Shown piece by piece: positions 11,470 to 23,390 of a stretch of DNA of 64,000 nucleotides. The stretch is from contig OY987225.1 in the NCBI GenBank assembly GCA_963920705.1, forward strand, positions 18,539,992 through 18,603,991. Reading direction: 5' to 3'. Below the pieces are notes generated by a model. It ran no database searches, was not told the DNA's origin, and saw nothing but the letters and a program-made list of their open reading frames with translations. A program made the position numbers and the translations under genes. Source of the DNA: Odiellus spinosus. Its lineage: Eukaryota; Arthropoda; Arachnida; Opiliones; Phalangiidae. Position 1 is the first letter of the stretch. Every line of letters starts with the position of its first letter.

Positions 11470-11755
11470 AGCTGCGTTCATACTAGGCCTTGGAATCGAT
11501 TTAAAACCGTTTCGCTAGAGTCGTGTGAACGGGAAACCGTCTTTTCTTTAATTGATTGGTTTCGGTTTCTCGAAACTGCTTCGAGAACCAGTTTCGTACC
11601 GATTCGGTTTCAACAACCGATAGATGAAGCCACGATAAATCGATTTATAAAGATAATGCGTGAACGTGTGGCGCTTAAAACGATTTCTGGTGTTTCGAAT
11701 ATCGGTTTGATTTTATCGTTTCAAATCGATTAAAAATGCTAATGTGACAGTAGCT
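11470..11755. mobile_element. AGCTGCGTTCATACTAGG MITE family, copy 1
   Basis: About 286 bp, starting AGCTGCGTTCATACTAGG and ending with the imperfect inverted end GTGACAGTAGCT. The interior is rich in AATCGATTT and GGTTTC and can fold on itself. Other copies are at 16781-17076 and nested at 25386-25881. Non-coding; superfamily not assigned. Confidence 0.85.
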
Positions 11756-12284
11756 CATGTAATCGAACAATAACGGTGGCTGGATTAACGCCGTCATAAG
11801 GAATTTTGAAGTTCTAAAATTTACCTAATTTTGGAAATCGGTAAATTACGCTATAATTTACCGCTTAACTTACCGTTTCACGATAATTTACAGGTATTCA
11901 CAAAATGATTTGTATTTTAATTTCGGTGATTTTTAAATGCGTAAAATTTAACGCTTCAAAATTCTTATTTCTGACTAAACAATTAACCTCATAATGCAAT
12001 GTTTTTTCATGATACGCTTGACCGTTTGAGTTTGCATTGAAAGAGCAAAGTGACGTTGAAAATTGCAATAACATGTCGTTAACGACGCCAAGCACGAATA
12101 ACTGTTGAGAACTGGACTTATAGATGACGATAATAGATTTAACTTTGACCTCTTTTAGCATTTTATTTCACTTTTAAGGCTAAAATACTTAAATTTTAAT
12201 GTCGAAATTACGGTATTTATCCAGAGCAAATCGTAAATTACCGATTTTAGAACTCCTTTTTTTATTTTTTTTACAGAAACTTAA

Positions 12285-12870
12285 TAATAATAATAAAATT
12301 TATTTTTCACCAAAGAGCCAAAGGTTAAGGGAAAAACTGAGACATAGGTAGTTTCCGGGACAAATACAAGCACTAAAAATACCCAAAAATAAAGCTATAC
12401 AAACCAATAATAAAAAATTAGACAAATAATTAGAAACTAAAACATTACGAAAATGATTGAAAATTAAAAAATAATTATTAAACAAAAATGTATTTATCTT
12501 AGGGTTTTCAAAAAGCCAATAATTCCAAAAAATAAATTAGATTTTAAACACCGAAATTGAGGAATTGAAAATTTGGCGGCCATCTCCGTTATATCAGCAG
12601 TCAACGAGTTCCAAGTTCGAGCGCTCCTTATGAAAAATGAATTCCCGTAGGGAAAACATCTAGCGAATTTATCGTTGTACGTAGGGAATTGAGGGCCATG
12701 TAATCTTCAAGATGTAAAGCCGTCGACTTGACCAATCTCGCAAGAGTGACCATATCACAAAATCTCGACGAACAGAAAGTGGCCAAAGTCTAAAAGCTTC
12801 GAGTTTCGTTTTCCGTGTGGAATGTGACCGAGTAAATGTTGTCATTTGCCTCAGTCCACGAATTAATCTG
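12285..12870 (-). pseudogene. LINE 3'-end remnant
   Basis: On the minus strand, broken frames give RTWNSLTADITEM, followed by FSIPQFRCLKSNL, which is the usual C-terminal block of LINE reverse transcriptases (a W-N-x-L-P motif followed by a hydrophobic tail). An (AAT)n-like tail (plus-strand ATAATAATAATAA) begins near 12283. Frameshifts and stops show it is dead. Confidence 0.6.
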
Positions 12871-13110
12871 AAATTTCTTACTTAGTGTTATTGTTCTATC
12901 ACGCTAGATTGCTTGGTTTTCTCATATAACGTGACTAGATTTTTTTGTCACACTTAAAACCATGTTATTTATGGTGTCGGTTATCGGAACGTATTATCTT
13001 AAACTGTATTCGAGGAGTTTAGAGGTAGATTAACTCGAGGTTTCGTGGTTAACTGCTTAAGCATTTCAACTATTTGTAGAAATCAGTTGCCGCAGTGCCT
13101 TATAGCAACT

Positions 13111-16100
13111 ATGACTTCAGTTGAACCGCAACAGACGACGGCGGGAGCTGCCTATAGTAAAGCTTACTTGAATCTTGCCAACAGATCCTGCAAAGAAGAA
13201 ACAGCTGATCCCGTAATTGGAAAGAAAACTGGTAGATAATCATTTTAATTTAGAACAGATAATGATTATTCCCTAATACTATAAATCTCTTGAGAATCGT
13301 CGCTTTATCCTCTACTGAATCAACAAGATGGGCCGTAGGGCCACGTAGTTACGCGAAGTGACGGCTAGTTTTCGCGACCGAAGTTAAGTTTTTAATTAAG
13401 ACCGGGACCAAAGTTACTAGTTGCAAAAACGTTGCATTCCATGATTGATGACTTCTGGCTCTCCCTTTATTATTACTCCATCATTTTACGTCTGGCTAAC
13501 ACTTAATTATCCGTAATCCATAATTTTACGTGACGTGGCGATATCCCTTTACTATCCCTTTTCCATAATTTTACATAGGGCTATCTCCCTTTATTATCAT
13601 TTATCCATGATTTTTGCGATTTTACGTATGGCTCTCGATATATTATTACTCCGTGATTTTTCACGTTTTAGTAGCCGCTCTTGTAGCCACCGTGCCTCTG
13701 ACAATTTCGAGTAAAGAAAAAAGCTTTCTCGTTTTCCCGAACCTCTGACAACCAACCACTTATACTGTTAACAAACAAGCGTATGCTATCGCATGGGCCA
13801 ATGCCTTTGACAGTGGCGGGGGCGGATATGAGCATGATCGCTATAGTGACTCAAAAACAAGTTTTCGCGAAACTAAAAACGAACTTTGGGGTCATTCCAT
13901 GACAATTTTCCAATTCAATTTTAATTTTCTTAGGGTTTATTGGGTCTGGAAAAAACTTGAAGCTTTCTGATATAGAGCGTACGGGTTTTTTAGATTATGA
14001 CCCTCTTAATACATTTTACCTCTCCGGATCAGAGGAGAGGTTTTGCTTTTGGCTCGTGTGTCTGTTCGCGCACCACTTTGAAGCTAACCCAGCTAAGCCT
14101 AATCCCGTCATTTGCGCAAGCAATTACGACATTTGCGCAAGCTATTGGTCCGCGTTTCCTGTTTAGCGTATACGTTGAGATTTCACAATTTCAATTTTCT
14201 TTTATTTAATTTTAAAACGCGTTTCTCGCGCTTTCGAAAAGAAAATTAGACTTAAAAATGGGCTGCTTTGTAAAATCAATCGTTATCGAATATTTAGGCT
14301 TAACTTTCATTTTTAAATTAAACGCTCAAATTAATTTTGGAATCCCTTGTCTCTTACTTTTTGAAGCAATGATCCTAAGGTGGGTATATCACAATGTACC
14401 CACTTGTGAATAAGATGGTGGCATTTAGACCCTCAACCTTCCTCTTACAAGGCGTATACTCTACCATTTGAGGTACATTGTAACATCCCATCAAGCCCGT
14501 TAATTTGCTTAGCTGAGTCATCATAAATATAACCATTTGGAACCGTCTCGTTAACGTCGTAAAAGCCCCACTTATCCTTACCATGGGGTAGTCGGACACA
14601 CCAACATGGAATTGACACTATTGGCCATGGTTGCTCAAATTGTAGAGCGATTGCCCTCTATCGGAAGGCTGTGGGTTCAAATTCAACTAGTGATCCAACA
14701 TATTTTTCTGGGGTCTTAACCACCCGGTTAATTAGGTTTTCTAAAGCATCATATAAGGGTAATTGGGACTATTTTATTTCATCAATGCGTGGTATTCGAG
14801 GTTCAAATATCAGGCAACTGTTGACTAAGCGTCTTCCCTGCATAGTTACTTTAGAAGTTAAGAAAATTAATTTACTGTCACAGGTGATATTCCCAAATGG
14901 TTGAAAGGATATTTTTTAAGAAATGGTCCCGGAATGATGGAAGTTGGGGAAGACAAGTACCAGCATTGGTTCGACGGTTTGGCCATATTGCAAAGCTTCA
15001 CCATCAAAGACGGGGAAGTGACATATCGCAGCAAATTCATTCGCAGCACTTCCTTCAAGAAGAACACGGCCGCTAATAGAATCGTGGTGTCGGAATTTGG
15101 CACCGCAGCTCACGTAGATCCTTGTTCCACCATTTTTGACAGGTAATGTCACTAGAAAATCATAACACCATGGGATAACGAACCGTTTTATGATTGGCAA
15201 ATGGTTTACCTCATTAACGAACTAAAAAAACAGCTTAATAATAGACCTGGAACCACTTCCAATTGATTTATTCCACCTTTTTTTGCAGGTTCAAATCCTT
15301 TTTTACCAGAGAAATAACGGACAATACTAATATTAATGTCTTAAAAATTGGAGACCAATTTTACGCGGCAACTGAAACGAACTTCATCAATCGGATAGAT
15401 TTAGAAACGCTAGACACAAAGGATAGGGTAATATTTTGTTTTCATATTAAATTAAGAGGAAAATGAAGCGATTTTTTTTCATTGATTATGCTTCGAAAAA
15501 TAAATCATCTTTGCGTAGTAAAACATTTAGGAAATGTCTCTGAATTGTTTAAATAAAGAGAAACCTCTTTTACTTTGGCATTAAATTAAAAAGAAAAACG
15601 CGGACTATTCAGAAGACGCCCGACCTAGTATAATAAGCGCCGCAGCATGCACTTTGAATCGCGCAAAATCTCGTTCTTATTTCGTAAGGAATAAAGGGGG
15701 AGGAGTTGAAAGTGGGGCAAAACTTGTTGCTCTATAGTTAAGCTAAAGGTATATTACGCGCAGTACAGAAAAACGTCCGGTTTCTGATTGTAATAAGCTA
15801 ACCGGAAACTCGTGTGCCAATTTTTGGGAGCAACATTTTTGAAGCTTGTGCGCTTCTACTCCTCTACCTTATTCTCTATGATTATTTTCAAAGTCCAGGG
15901 TTCGTACACGACCTGGAAAAGTCAGGGAATTTGGAAATTGGCCCAAAAAGTCTGGAAATTTGAAAAGTGGCCCCATAGGTCAGGGAAAAGTCAGGGAATT
16001 TGAAAATAGCCCAAATGGTCAGAGAAAATAAATATTTTGGTATGTGTCAAGGAACTGTTTATGATTGGTTTACCAATCAGTTGTAACGTAATTATTATAA

Positions 16101-19100
16101 ACTGAAAATATTTGCCCAAAGATTCAAATTGTTTCTCATATTCTGAGTAAACTATCCTGACCCCGATGTCAAATAAAATGTGGGAATTACCAGCAGCTCG
16201 CTCGTAAGAATATATTCACGAAAAAAGTATTAAAATTGGTCAGGGAAATTATTTAGAATTGGTCAGGGAAAACCTGGAAAAGTCAGGGAAATTAACTTCC
16301 AAAATTTTGTAAGAACCCTGCACAATCACGCATCTTGATTAGTCGAAGCTTCTCTATTTGATCTGAATGCCAAAATCAAACTATTCTGATTTCTTGTTAC
16401 ACAATTCAGGGACATTTCTCAAATGTTTTAAAACGCGAACAATTAAGTGATATTTTTAATAGTAGAATCGATGAAAGAAAATTAACTTTATTATACTCTT
16501 CACTCTCCCTTTAAATATAGATAAATGATTTAATCTTATATGAAATCTCTCATTTCTAAACGAATTAACTTGTTCATTTAAACTCTTATAATTTAAGTAG
16601 GGCAGTAATTTGGTTTGGAAAATTATTGATATTTTTTTTTACATTTTAAATCGTACTGCTAAACATCAGCTCCTATACTGTTTACTACTTTCTTAATTGA
16701 GATTACAAAAATTTCGAATTGCGTCTTTTCCGACACTATTAGCTACGATCACACTTGCGTATCCAAATCGATTTTAATAAAGCTGCGTTCATACTAGGCG
16801 TCGGAATCGATTTAAACCGTTTCAAAACGTTTCGCTAGAGAAGTGTGAACAAGAAACCATCTTTTCTCGAATCGATTTAATTCGATTTCTCGAAACCGCT
16901 TCCAGAACCAGTTTCATACCGATTCGGTTTCAACAAACGATAGATGAAGCTACGATAAATCGATTTATAACGATTATGTGTGAACAAAAGACGGTTAAAA
17001 CGATTCCTGCCGATATGAATATCGGTTTGATTTTATCGTTTCAAACCGATTAAGAAATGCTAGTGTGACCGTAGCTTAAATAAAATCAAACTGATATTTA
17101 AATCCCTCGGAATCTTTTTAAACGGATTTATTGTAGTTTCATCTGTAGGCTGGGACGTCGGTTTCACTTTTCAATTCTATACGCTCCCATACCAAAGAAA
17201 TCGACTTACACAATCAGGAAAAATCTTCTAATTTGGTGAAGAATGGTCCAAATTTTAAAATTCCAACATAATTAAACCATTTATACAGTAAATGGAAAAG
17301 TCCGAAGCTGATCAAAGGCATTTTTCCATTTTGGTCTAATCCACATCAGGTTAAATTCAGGTTTCTAATTTGGTCTTTTTTGTCGAATTCGTCAAGTAAT
17401 TTTACAATACCAACCATTTTTGACGAAATTAGATTTTTTCCTTATTGAGTAAGCCGATATCTTTATGTAAAACTGCCGTCACACTAGGTGGAGACAGTAT
17501 AGAAAATATAGTATATACTATACTTGAGACAGCGCAGAGTATTTTTTACTTATGATTAAATTCGCGAGTCAGGTTGCTATTTCCAATACCGGTTATAATT
17601 TAATTGTATCTTGTACGTTATTATTTTTTAGGTAAATCTTTCAAAAACAATTGCCGTGAATACAGCCACTGCGCATACACATACGGAGAACGATGGGACT
17701 GTTTATAACTTGGGTAATTGTTTCTCGGGATTTCCTTCGTACAACTTCATTCGTTTCCCGCCCTCTGTCAATGGTAAGAAAATATTATTTTTTGATACTA
17801 TTTTTGTAAAATTAAAATAATATTTGAGCCGGCATAATTCCAGAGAATGCTGAGCGCAACGAATCCTTCGAGGAAGCGTCGATCGTATGCAAGATCCCGT
17901 CTACTCGTAGACTTTATCCCAGCTATTATCACAGCTTCGGAATGAGCGAAAACTATCTGATATTCGCCGAGCAGTCTGTGGTGATTAACATCCCAAAACT
18001 TCTATGGAATATGACAGCCGCCTTACCATTCAATGAGGCACTTCGCTGGGAGCCAGAGCAAATGGTGAGTGTGTCTTAAAAAAAATCCCAACGTAAATAG
18101 CCAGAACAGTGGTGAATATGACTTTAGAAAAAAAAAATCACAAAAACGTTCCCTATATAATTATTTAGTTGTTAGTTATTAATCGTAGAGGATGAAGTGT
18201 ACCATTAAAACACGTTTTGTACCCTTTGCAAAAAAAAAATTGCAAATAGAAAGCAACTTGAAATTTTGTGAGTGGTCTCAGGGGCTTCGGAAGTTATTAC
18301 TAAGTGGGTGGGCTGAACAAGTTGGCTAAGGTCAAATTATATGGGGCTCAGTTACCCCAGGTCCGACGGTCGAGGGGGCTTGAGCCCACCCTGCCCCCCC
18401 CCCCCCGCTTCCGACGCCCCTGAGTGGTCTATTTCCAAGCCGTCATACGACTGAAACAAGCCTAGTTATAAACAGATGTCCTAAGTTACTCATTATCCAA
18501 TTTGGAGCTCTAATTCTGCTTATATTATTTATATTATATTATTATTATATTATATTTTTTGTTAACGTCGCGTGTAAACCTGTGTTCCTGGCCGACACAC
18601 TGACAGACGTACTGATGATCATAAATGATTATTAATAGATTTAAAATTTTGCGTCATCAACCTGTCTCCGTTGAGATTAATGGAAAATTTTTAATACAAT
18701 GATAATTTTAAGTATAAAACTGTTTTTGAAAGTAAAATGGGAGTGTGTTTTTGGGCAATTCATACGTAGAAAAGTTCCATTTTTCTTTTGGCTTATAATG
18801 TTAATTTTTTATTTCGTACGCCTTTTTTGTTTTAGGTGAGATTTCACCTGGTGGACAAACGGACTGGAAAAAGTGTTCCTACGAAGTACATTGCGAATCC
18901 TTTCATGGTATTCCATCACGCCAACGCTTACGAAGAAGATGGCCACGTGGTCGTGGACCTTTGCGCCTACGATAGTGGGGAAATTATTAATGCCCTATCT
19001 CTCGAAGAGTTGAGGAGAAATCACTTGACAGTTTGGCAAAAGAACTTCTCTCAAGTCCGACGATACGTTTTGCCTCTTCTTCCAGATTCAACCGTGAGTT

Positions 19101-21220
19101 TTCCTAATTTTAGATTAGTGGCGAAATCTATTGATACCATTCAACGTTGAAGCGCGTTCTACTTCAGAATTATACATTTTCTAGGCTGACGAATCTAAGA
19201 ACCTCGTTACTTTGAGTGGCTCCGCCTCTGTGGCTTATCGTCAGAAAGATGGATCCATTTTATGTCATCATGAAAACATATCTCAAGGTAAATAAATCAC
19301 TGAATTATTTTGACCATTGGGGGGTGTCGAGAGGCAATAAACTATAATTTGTCAATGATGTAATTAGCATCAGATCCTTGCAGGATGTTGTTTTTTTTTT
19401 TAATGAATAATCAACACTACCTTTTGAGCTATCAAGAATGGACTGTTGGGAACTCTATTCCATGTCCATTTTAACAAGTTAAAGGACAGAAGTTACACTG
19501 GAAATTTTTAAGGGACGAGTTTAGCTACGAATTGTGGGAATTTCTCGCTAACTTTTTCAAACGTAATTTAGTGACGTCGATCATTAAAAACGTTCCGGTT
19601 ACGACGTCATTCCCTGCGATTTGTTTCCCATTTGCGTATTTTCATTTTGCTCAGTTTTCCATTTGTGAATTTTCACTTGCGCAGTTTACCATTAATTTAT
19701 AGGTAAGCTCAACCATACCCTAACCTGAATGAAATCTGCGGAAATGGAAAACTGCGGAATTGAAAAACTGAGTGCAAATGCACTTGTGGGAACTGCGCAG
19801 TTGGAACATTACTTTCCCGGCCAACCATATAAATCTCAAATTATAACGGCTCGTATTGGCCAAAGATTAACGAAGCAAAACTAGGTTGTGACATTTTGGG
19901 CATTTCATTCTTGGGTAAAAAGGTTGGTAAAAAGTCGTGTTAAGGAGACTGCTAAGCTACGTAACTCTTTGAAATCTGTGCTTGATTTCCAGAGTGCGGT
20001 GATTTTAAGTATGATTCACCGTATTGAATGTGATTAATTCGACCGCCATCAGTTGTGAGTAGAACTTAAATTGGAAATCAAGCCCGAATTCCAAAAAGTC
20101 TGCTTCACCTGTCTCTTTACTAACATTTTATGTGGACATAAGAATTCCCTTTGCAACTTCTACTTGCCTTTGATAATAAAATTGAGTCTCGCGAGCAGTC
20201 GTTCTTTTAGTTTGAGGAGAACATTCTAAATTACTTCTGTCGGATTTAGATTTAATACCATAAAATATAAATTTGAACATATATTTTATTTCATCAAGCG
20301 AACACGTTTGCTTTCAGATTTCTATATAAAAAGAACTTTTAATGGATTATTTTGCAGGTTTGGATTTGATGGAGATGCCTCAAGTTAACTACGAGACATA
20401 TAACGGAAAGAAATACCGTTTCCTTTACGGCATTGGCAAGAGAAATTGCGATTCGGATTCTAGTTTGGTAAATATTAATATCACGATTATATATAAGAGT
20501 GCACCTCTTTAGGGGGAAGTATAAAACGTATTGGAAATCCTAACCCAGTAGAAAGATTTTGCCCGTCGGCGTCCCTACTAGATTTTTTCCATTGGCCAAG
20601 CGTGCTAACTAGAATTTTAGATTCATATCGACGGCCGTTTTAAATAATTACGCTGCCTTCTCAAAAAATAGCTGATTAACGCGTTAATTCAATAAACTTA
20701 ACGCGAAAACCATTTAATTCTAAAGACTTACCTTCGGCCTCGATTTTAATTAACAACTTTTATACAGAAACAAAAACAAGTCGTACCGTTACGTAAAACG
20801 ACTGTGGCCAAAAGAACCATCTTGTTATAACTTATAATGTTACTTCAATTTATTATTTTACGTATGTTAATATTTTTCATATTTATTCAGGTGAAGATAA
20901 ACGTTGAAGACAAAAGTATATTGAACTGGCTGGAAGATGGCAAAAGTCCAACTGAACCTATTTTCGTTGCCAATCCCGACGCTCGAGAGGAGGATGATGG
21001 TAATTTCACGTTTAAATACGCTTTTAATCTATAATAATCTTTATAATTATAATTTCTCCTTATAGGGTTATTGTTGGCTTCGTTGCTTCATCTAAACGAT
21101 GAGTCAAAAGTCACCTTTTTGATTCTGGATGCGAAAAATATGAAAGAAATTGCTAGAGTTGAGTTTAATACCAAATCAGCAGTTACCAACTCGTTTCACG
21201 GGCCTTATGTAGCTTTGTAA
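13111..21220 (+). CDS. Carotenoid cleavage oxygenase (BCO/ninaB/RPE65 family)
   Basis: Ten exons: 13111-13231, 14884-15142, 15289-15427, 17632-17773, 17844-18064, 18836-19093, 19185-19287, 20358-20467, 20891-20999 and 21066-21220. All junctions are GT..AG and phase-compatible, giving 538 residues, the usual family length. The family uses non-haem Fe(II) to cleave or isomerise carotenoids and retinoids; in insects ninaB makes retinal for visual pigment. Visible motifs are GDIPKWLKG, FLRNGPG (51-57), HWFDG (68-72), DPCSTIFDRF, AHTHTENDGTVYNLGNCF, YYHSFGMSENY, FHHANAYE, FVANPDAREEDDG and SFHGPY. Iron-ligand positions are filled by a His of AHTH (188/190), His250, His321/322 and His532. The family's usual A-H-P-H reads A-H-T-H here. 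The start Met at 13111 is preferred; 13045 is an in-frame alternative. Membership is firm; whether it cleaves, isomerises or both is not. Confidence 0.95.
13232..14370. other. Oxygenase intron 1, 5' part
   Basis: The donor is GTAGAT. No feature is recognised apart from CCATAATTTTACG-like words repeated between about 13440 and 13660. Confidence 0.4.
14375..14590 (-). repeat. tRNA-derived SINE-like sequence (minus)
   Basis: The minus strand reads CTCAAATGGTAGAGTATACG, resembling an RNA polymerase III A box in tRNA context. About 40 bases later GGTCTAAATGCC fits a decayed B box. It lies in oxygenase intron 1. The boundaries are guesses. Confidence 0.4.
14622..14700 (+). repeat. tRNA-derived SINE-like head (plus)
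   Basis: TTGCTCAAATTGTAGAGCG (A-box-like) is followed by GGGTTCAAATTC (B-box-like) at tRNA-like spacing. The body that follows, up to the acceptor at 14883, is not recognised. A true tRNA is unlikely because the arms do not pair well. Confidence 0.4.
15896..16320. mobile_element. CAGGGTTC-ended repetitive element
   Basis: 425 bp, starting CAGGGTTCGTACACG and ending GTAAGAACCCTG. The interior repeats GGTCAGGGAA and CTGGAAAAGTCAGGG. The ends look hAT-like but no 8-bp target duplication is visible, so the element is old or the flanks have changed. Confidence 0.7.
16781..17076. mobile_element. AGCTGCGTTCATACTAGG MITE family, copy 2
   Basis: 296 bp, in oxygenase intron 3. Ends are AGCTGCGTTCATACTAGG and GCTAGTGTGACCGTAGCT. 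Both flanks carry TAA, a possible 3-bp target duplication, but other copies do not confirm this length. Confidence 0.85.
18279..18422. mobile_element. Short hAT-type MITE in oxygenase intron 5
   Basis: 144 bp with ends CAGGGGCTTCGGAAG and CTTCCGACGCCCCTG, flanked by a perfect 8-bp duplication AGTGGTCT (18271-18278 and 18423-18430). It contains a poly-C tract. Non-coding. Confidence 0.9.
19590..19800. repeat. Inverted repeat in oxygenase intron 7
   Basis: Words such as TTGCTCAGTTTTCCATTTG and TTGCGCAGTTTACC are mirrored on the other side by GGAAAACTGCGGAA and GGAACTGCGCAG. Arms are imperfect. Probably a decayed MITE; related words appear near 10080-10140. Confidence 0.5.
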
Positions 21221-21247
21221 ATTGCAATTGATTCGAAAGTCAAATTA

Positions 21248-21272
21248 AAAACACGCCTAGCTGGCGTGTTTT
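21248..21272 (+). repeat. 10-bp hairpin just after the oxygenase stop codon
   Basis: AAAACACGCC and GGCGTGTTTT form a perfect stem with a 5-base loop, 28 bases past the stop codon, in what should be the 3' untranslated region. It looks like a bacterial terminator but this is a eukaryotic gene; any role in mRNA processing is speculation. Confidence 0.7.
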
Positions 21273-21284
21273 ATGTAAAGGAGT

Positions 21285-21421
21285 CTCACAATTTCACCAG
21301 AAACGTCTATGGAGATTAACCTTATGAGCTGGTTTTCTTTGTCTTAATGATATTGATATCTTCGTTTCCTTTGTCGTCGTCCGACCGCGACTTGTGAGTT
21401 CGTTTCATTGAGAGTTTGCAT
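21285..21421 (-). pseudogene. Broken copy of an 84-codon minus-strand ORF segment
   Basis: Read on the minus strand from ATG at 21421, this segment aligns with the first 45 or so codons of the frame at 30202-29948 (MQT-NETN, then KEN-LI, then SVDVS blocks). It has indels and an in-frame stop. It may be a transposon fragment or a decayed first exon. Confidence 0.5.
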
Positions 21422-21430
21422 TAGAGAGAT

Positions 21431-22779
21431 AAATAAATAGGCCGGCCTGAAGAGGGATATTCTAAGAAACGCATAGATAAGAGATAGAGGTTTTTTAGCT
21501 CTTCATGTTCTGCAAAGATAAGGTTGAACAATGGTGTAGAATGAGGAAGAGGCAATAGAAAGGCAAAAAGATTATATTTGGAAAGCCTGAATGAAGTTGA
21601 ACAAAATAATACACTGTCTAATTATAAAGAAATAATTGAGCAAAAGGCAGGAAATAAAACGGTGCCTAGCATTCTAAGAATTGTTATTAAAGCTTAATCT
21701 ATGATTAAAACTAGTCAGTCCATCCTGTTAGTCCATTCCAATATTTTAGGTAAGGTTAGGTTAGTTAATCACTCGAACTATCCCGTCCCTTTCTTAATTA
21801 GTAAGGTGAGGTTAAGTTTGGTTAGTTAATCGCTCAAACTAGCCTGTCTCTCCAACTAGTTAATCCCTCGGGCTAGCCCGCCCCTTTTTTAATATTTTAT
21901 AGAAAGTTAGTTTAGTTAATCCCTCAAGGTAGTCTATCGTTCCAACTAGCCCATCCGCCCAACTTGCTCATCCCTCCAACAATTTACGTAGCTATGTACG
22001 TATATACGTATCAATCTCTATTTTATATAATTTTAAAACGTATTTCATTTGGTTTCACAACAATTGGTTTAAAACAATGCTGCGAGGACGCTGGTTTCAC
22101 TTTAAATTCATGGAAAGTGAATACGGTATACGAACAAAATTGAAACAACTTCATGAGGCGTTGTTTATTTATACCTAACTTATTATATACAATTTCGTCG
22201 AAGGCACTTCTGAAATAAGTCGGTGAAACGATGTTATTTGAAGTTTAAGAACAAAACAGTGATGCATTGCTGAGATTAGTGGCGCACTCTTTAAAAAACC
22301 AGAATCAAATTATGTAAAAACCTATTGTGCTTCGCATTTATAGGGAAGAAATTTAAACTCGTAAAGGGTCAGAAATTAAAATTACCGGTGAGAGAAATAT
22401 GAAAGCCATAGACTAAATTAGAAAGTTTTAGATATAAAAATGAATATGAATAAAAATTAAACCAAAAAAAATTACGTATAAATTAGGCTTAAACTATAGT
22501 GCCCCGTAAAAAGTGAACCTAGAATTTTTTAATTTTATTAGTATTGAAGCATCACCTTTAATTATATGTTTTTAGACATTTTTCTTCAATGAATATCATA
22601 GTTATATTGAATAAGATTTAATTATAATTTTTAAAAGTTGAACGGTTAATGACGTGAACCAGATGTTGCTTGGTGCTGCGTATAGAGACTTGCGTGACAA
22701 AAGAGTAACATTTAAATCCAAACTTGCCAATGACAGCCAATCCTTTTCTGAGTTCTTTATGCTTGAAATCTGCGTCCTA
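21431..22779. other. Intergenic between oxygenase and ionotropic receptor
   Basis: Mostly AT-rich. About 21745-21960 has GGTTAGGTTAG words and several related lines ending in CTAGCCCGTC-like words, suggesting short imperfect tandem repeats. No coding signal. Confidence 0.5.
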
Positions 22780-22955
22780 TTCCCTATGAGCAGATACGCA
22801 TATCATCGATTTTAATTTTAATATTTTAAGTAAGGTAAGGTAAGGTTAGGTTAGATATCGTGGTACTCGGGGAGGTAAGTTTTGGTTTTCCAACTTGTTT
22901 ATTATTGTTTTATTAATTTTTATTTTCCCTTCAGGCTAAATTTCAATCTCTTAAT
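22780..22955 (+). repeat. TTAGG-bearing interspersed repeat, copy 1
   Basis: CCCTATGAGCAGATA, then TAAGGTAAGGTTAGGTTAG, then TCGGGGAGG and TTTTGGTTT. The same order recurs at 27640-27780 and, more weakly, at 59150-59260, so this is a dispersed family carrying short TTAGG-type arrays. Confidence 0.65.
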
Positions 22956-23084
22956 CATTTCGGTCAAGAAAAATCAGTAGATTTTCACTAAGCGACGCTA
23001 TCATTTGTCAGTTAAAGTTGATTATATGTTTGATAAGCGCGCGGAAAAAATCTAAAGGTGCTTTTCCAAATGCGCCGGAACCGA

Positions 23085-23330
23085 GTGTATTACGGTATTA
23101 CCAAAAGTCTATCACCTTACTCCATAAAAGTAAACAACGCCCGTAGCTAAATACTATCAACAAAGGCCCAGGTAAATGTACAGGCAGATTCTGGTTCGAG
23201 ACACTCTAGCGACCGCAGTCGTTGCAAATAGTGAGTTAGCGAGTTTTGTAACTTTGCGGGCGAAAACGAATGGTTGGCTCCGTTTTTACTTTTTTCGTCC
23301 GCTAGAGTCACAAAATCAGTGCAGTTTTCG
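23085..23330 (+). repeat. Interspersed repeat (CCATAAAAGTAAACAACGCC family), copy 1
   Basis: Shares CTCCATAAAAGTAAACA, ACTATCA, GAGACACTCTAGCG and CCGCAGTCG with 26465-26560 (plus) and 26745-26885 (minus). Boundaries and superfamily unknown. Confidence 0.65.
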
Positions 23331-23390
23331 GGTTAAGTTGGTATTATATTTTTTTTCTCGCATATATGAAAAAGCACTTTTACTTACGCG

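Larger units (their letters stand above)
15428..17631. other. Oxygenase intron 3, hosting two elements
   Basis: This 2.2-kb intron holds the CAGGGTTC element (15896-16320) and copy 2 of the AGCTGCG MITE (16781-17076). The rest, including 16321-16780 and 17077-17631, shows nothing else firm. A diverged AGCTACGATCACAC end at 16741 suggests an older family member there. Confidence 0.5.

Noticed and set aside
13045..13110. Upstream in-frame Met as the oxygenase start
   Set aside because: Possible, but the added 22 residues match nothing expected and the Met at 13111 gives the usual family length.
14622..14700. Functional tRNA gene
   Set aside because: A- and B-box-like words are present but acceptor and anticodon stems do not pair, so a SINE head is likelier.
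21248..21272. Rho-independent terminator
   Set aside because: The gene is spliced and eukaryotic, so this bacterial signal does not apply.
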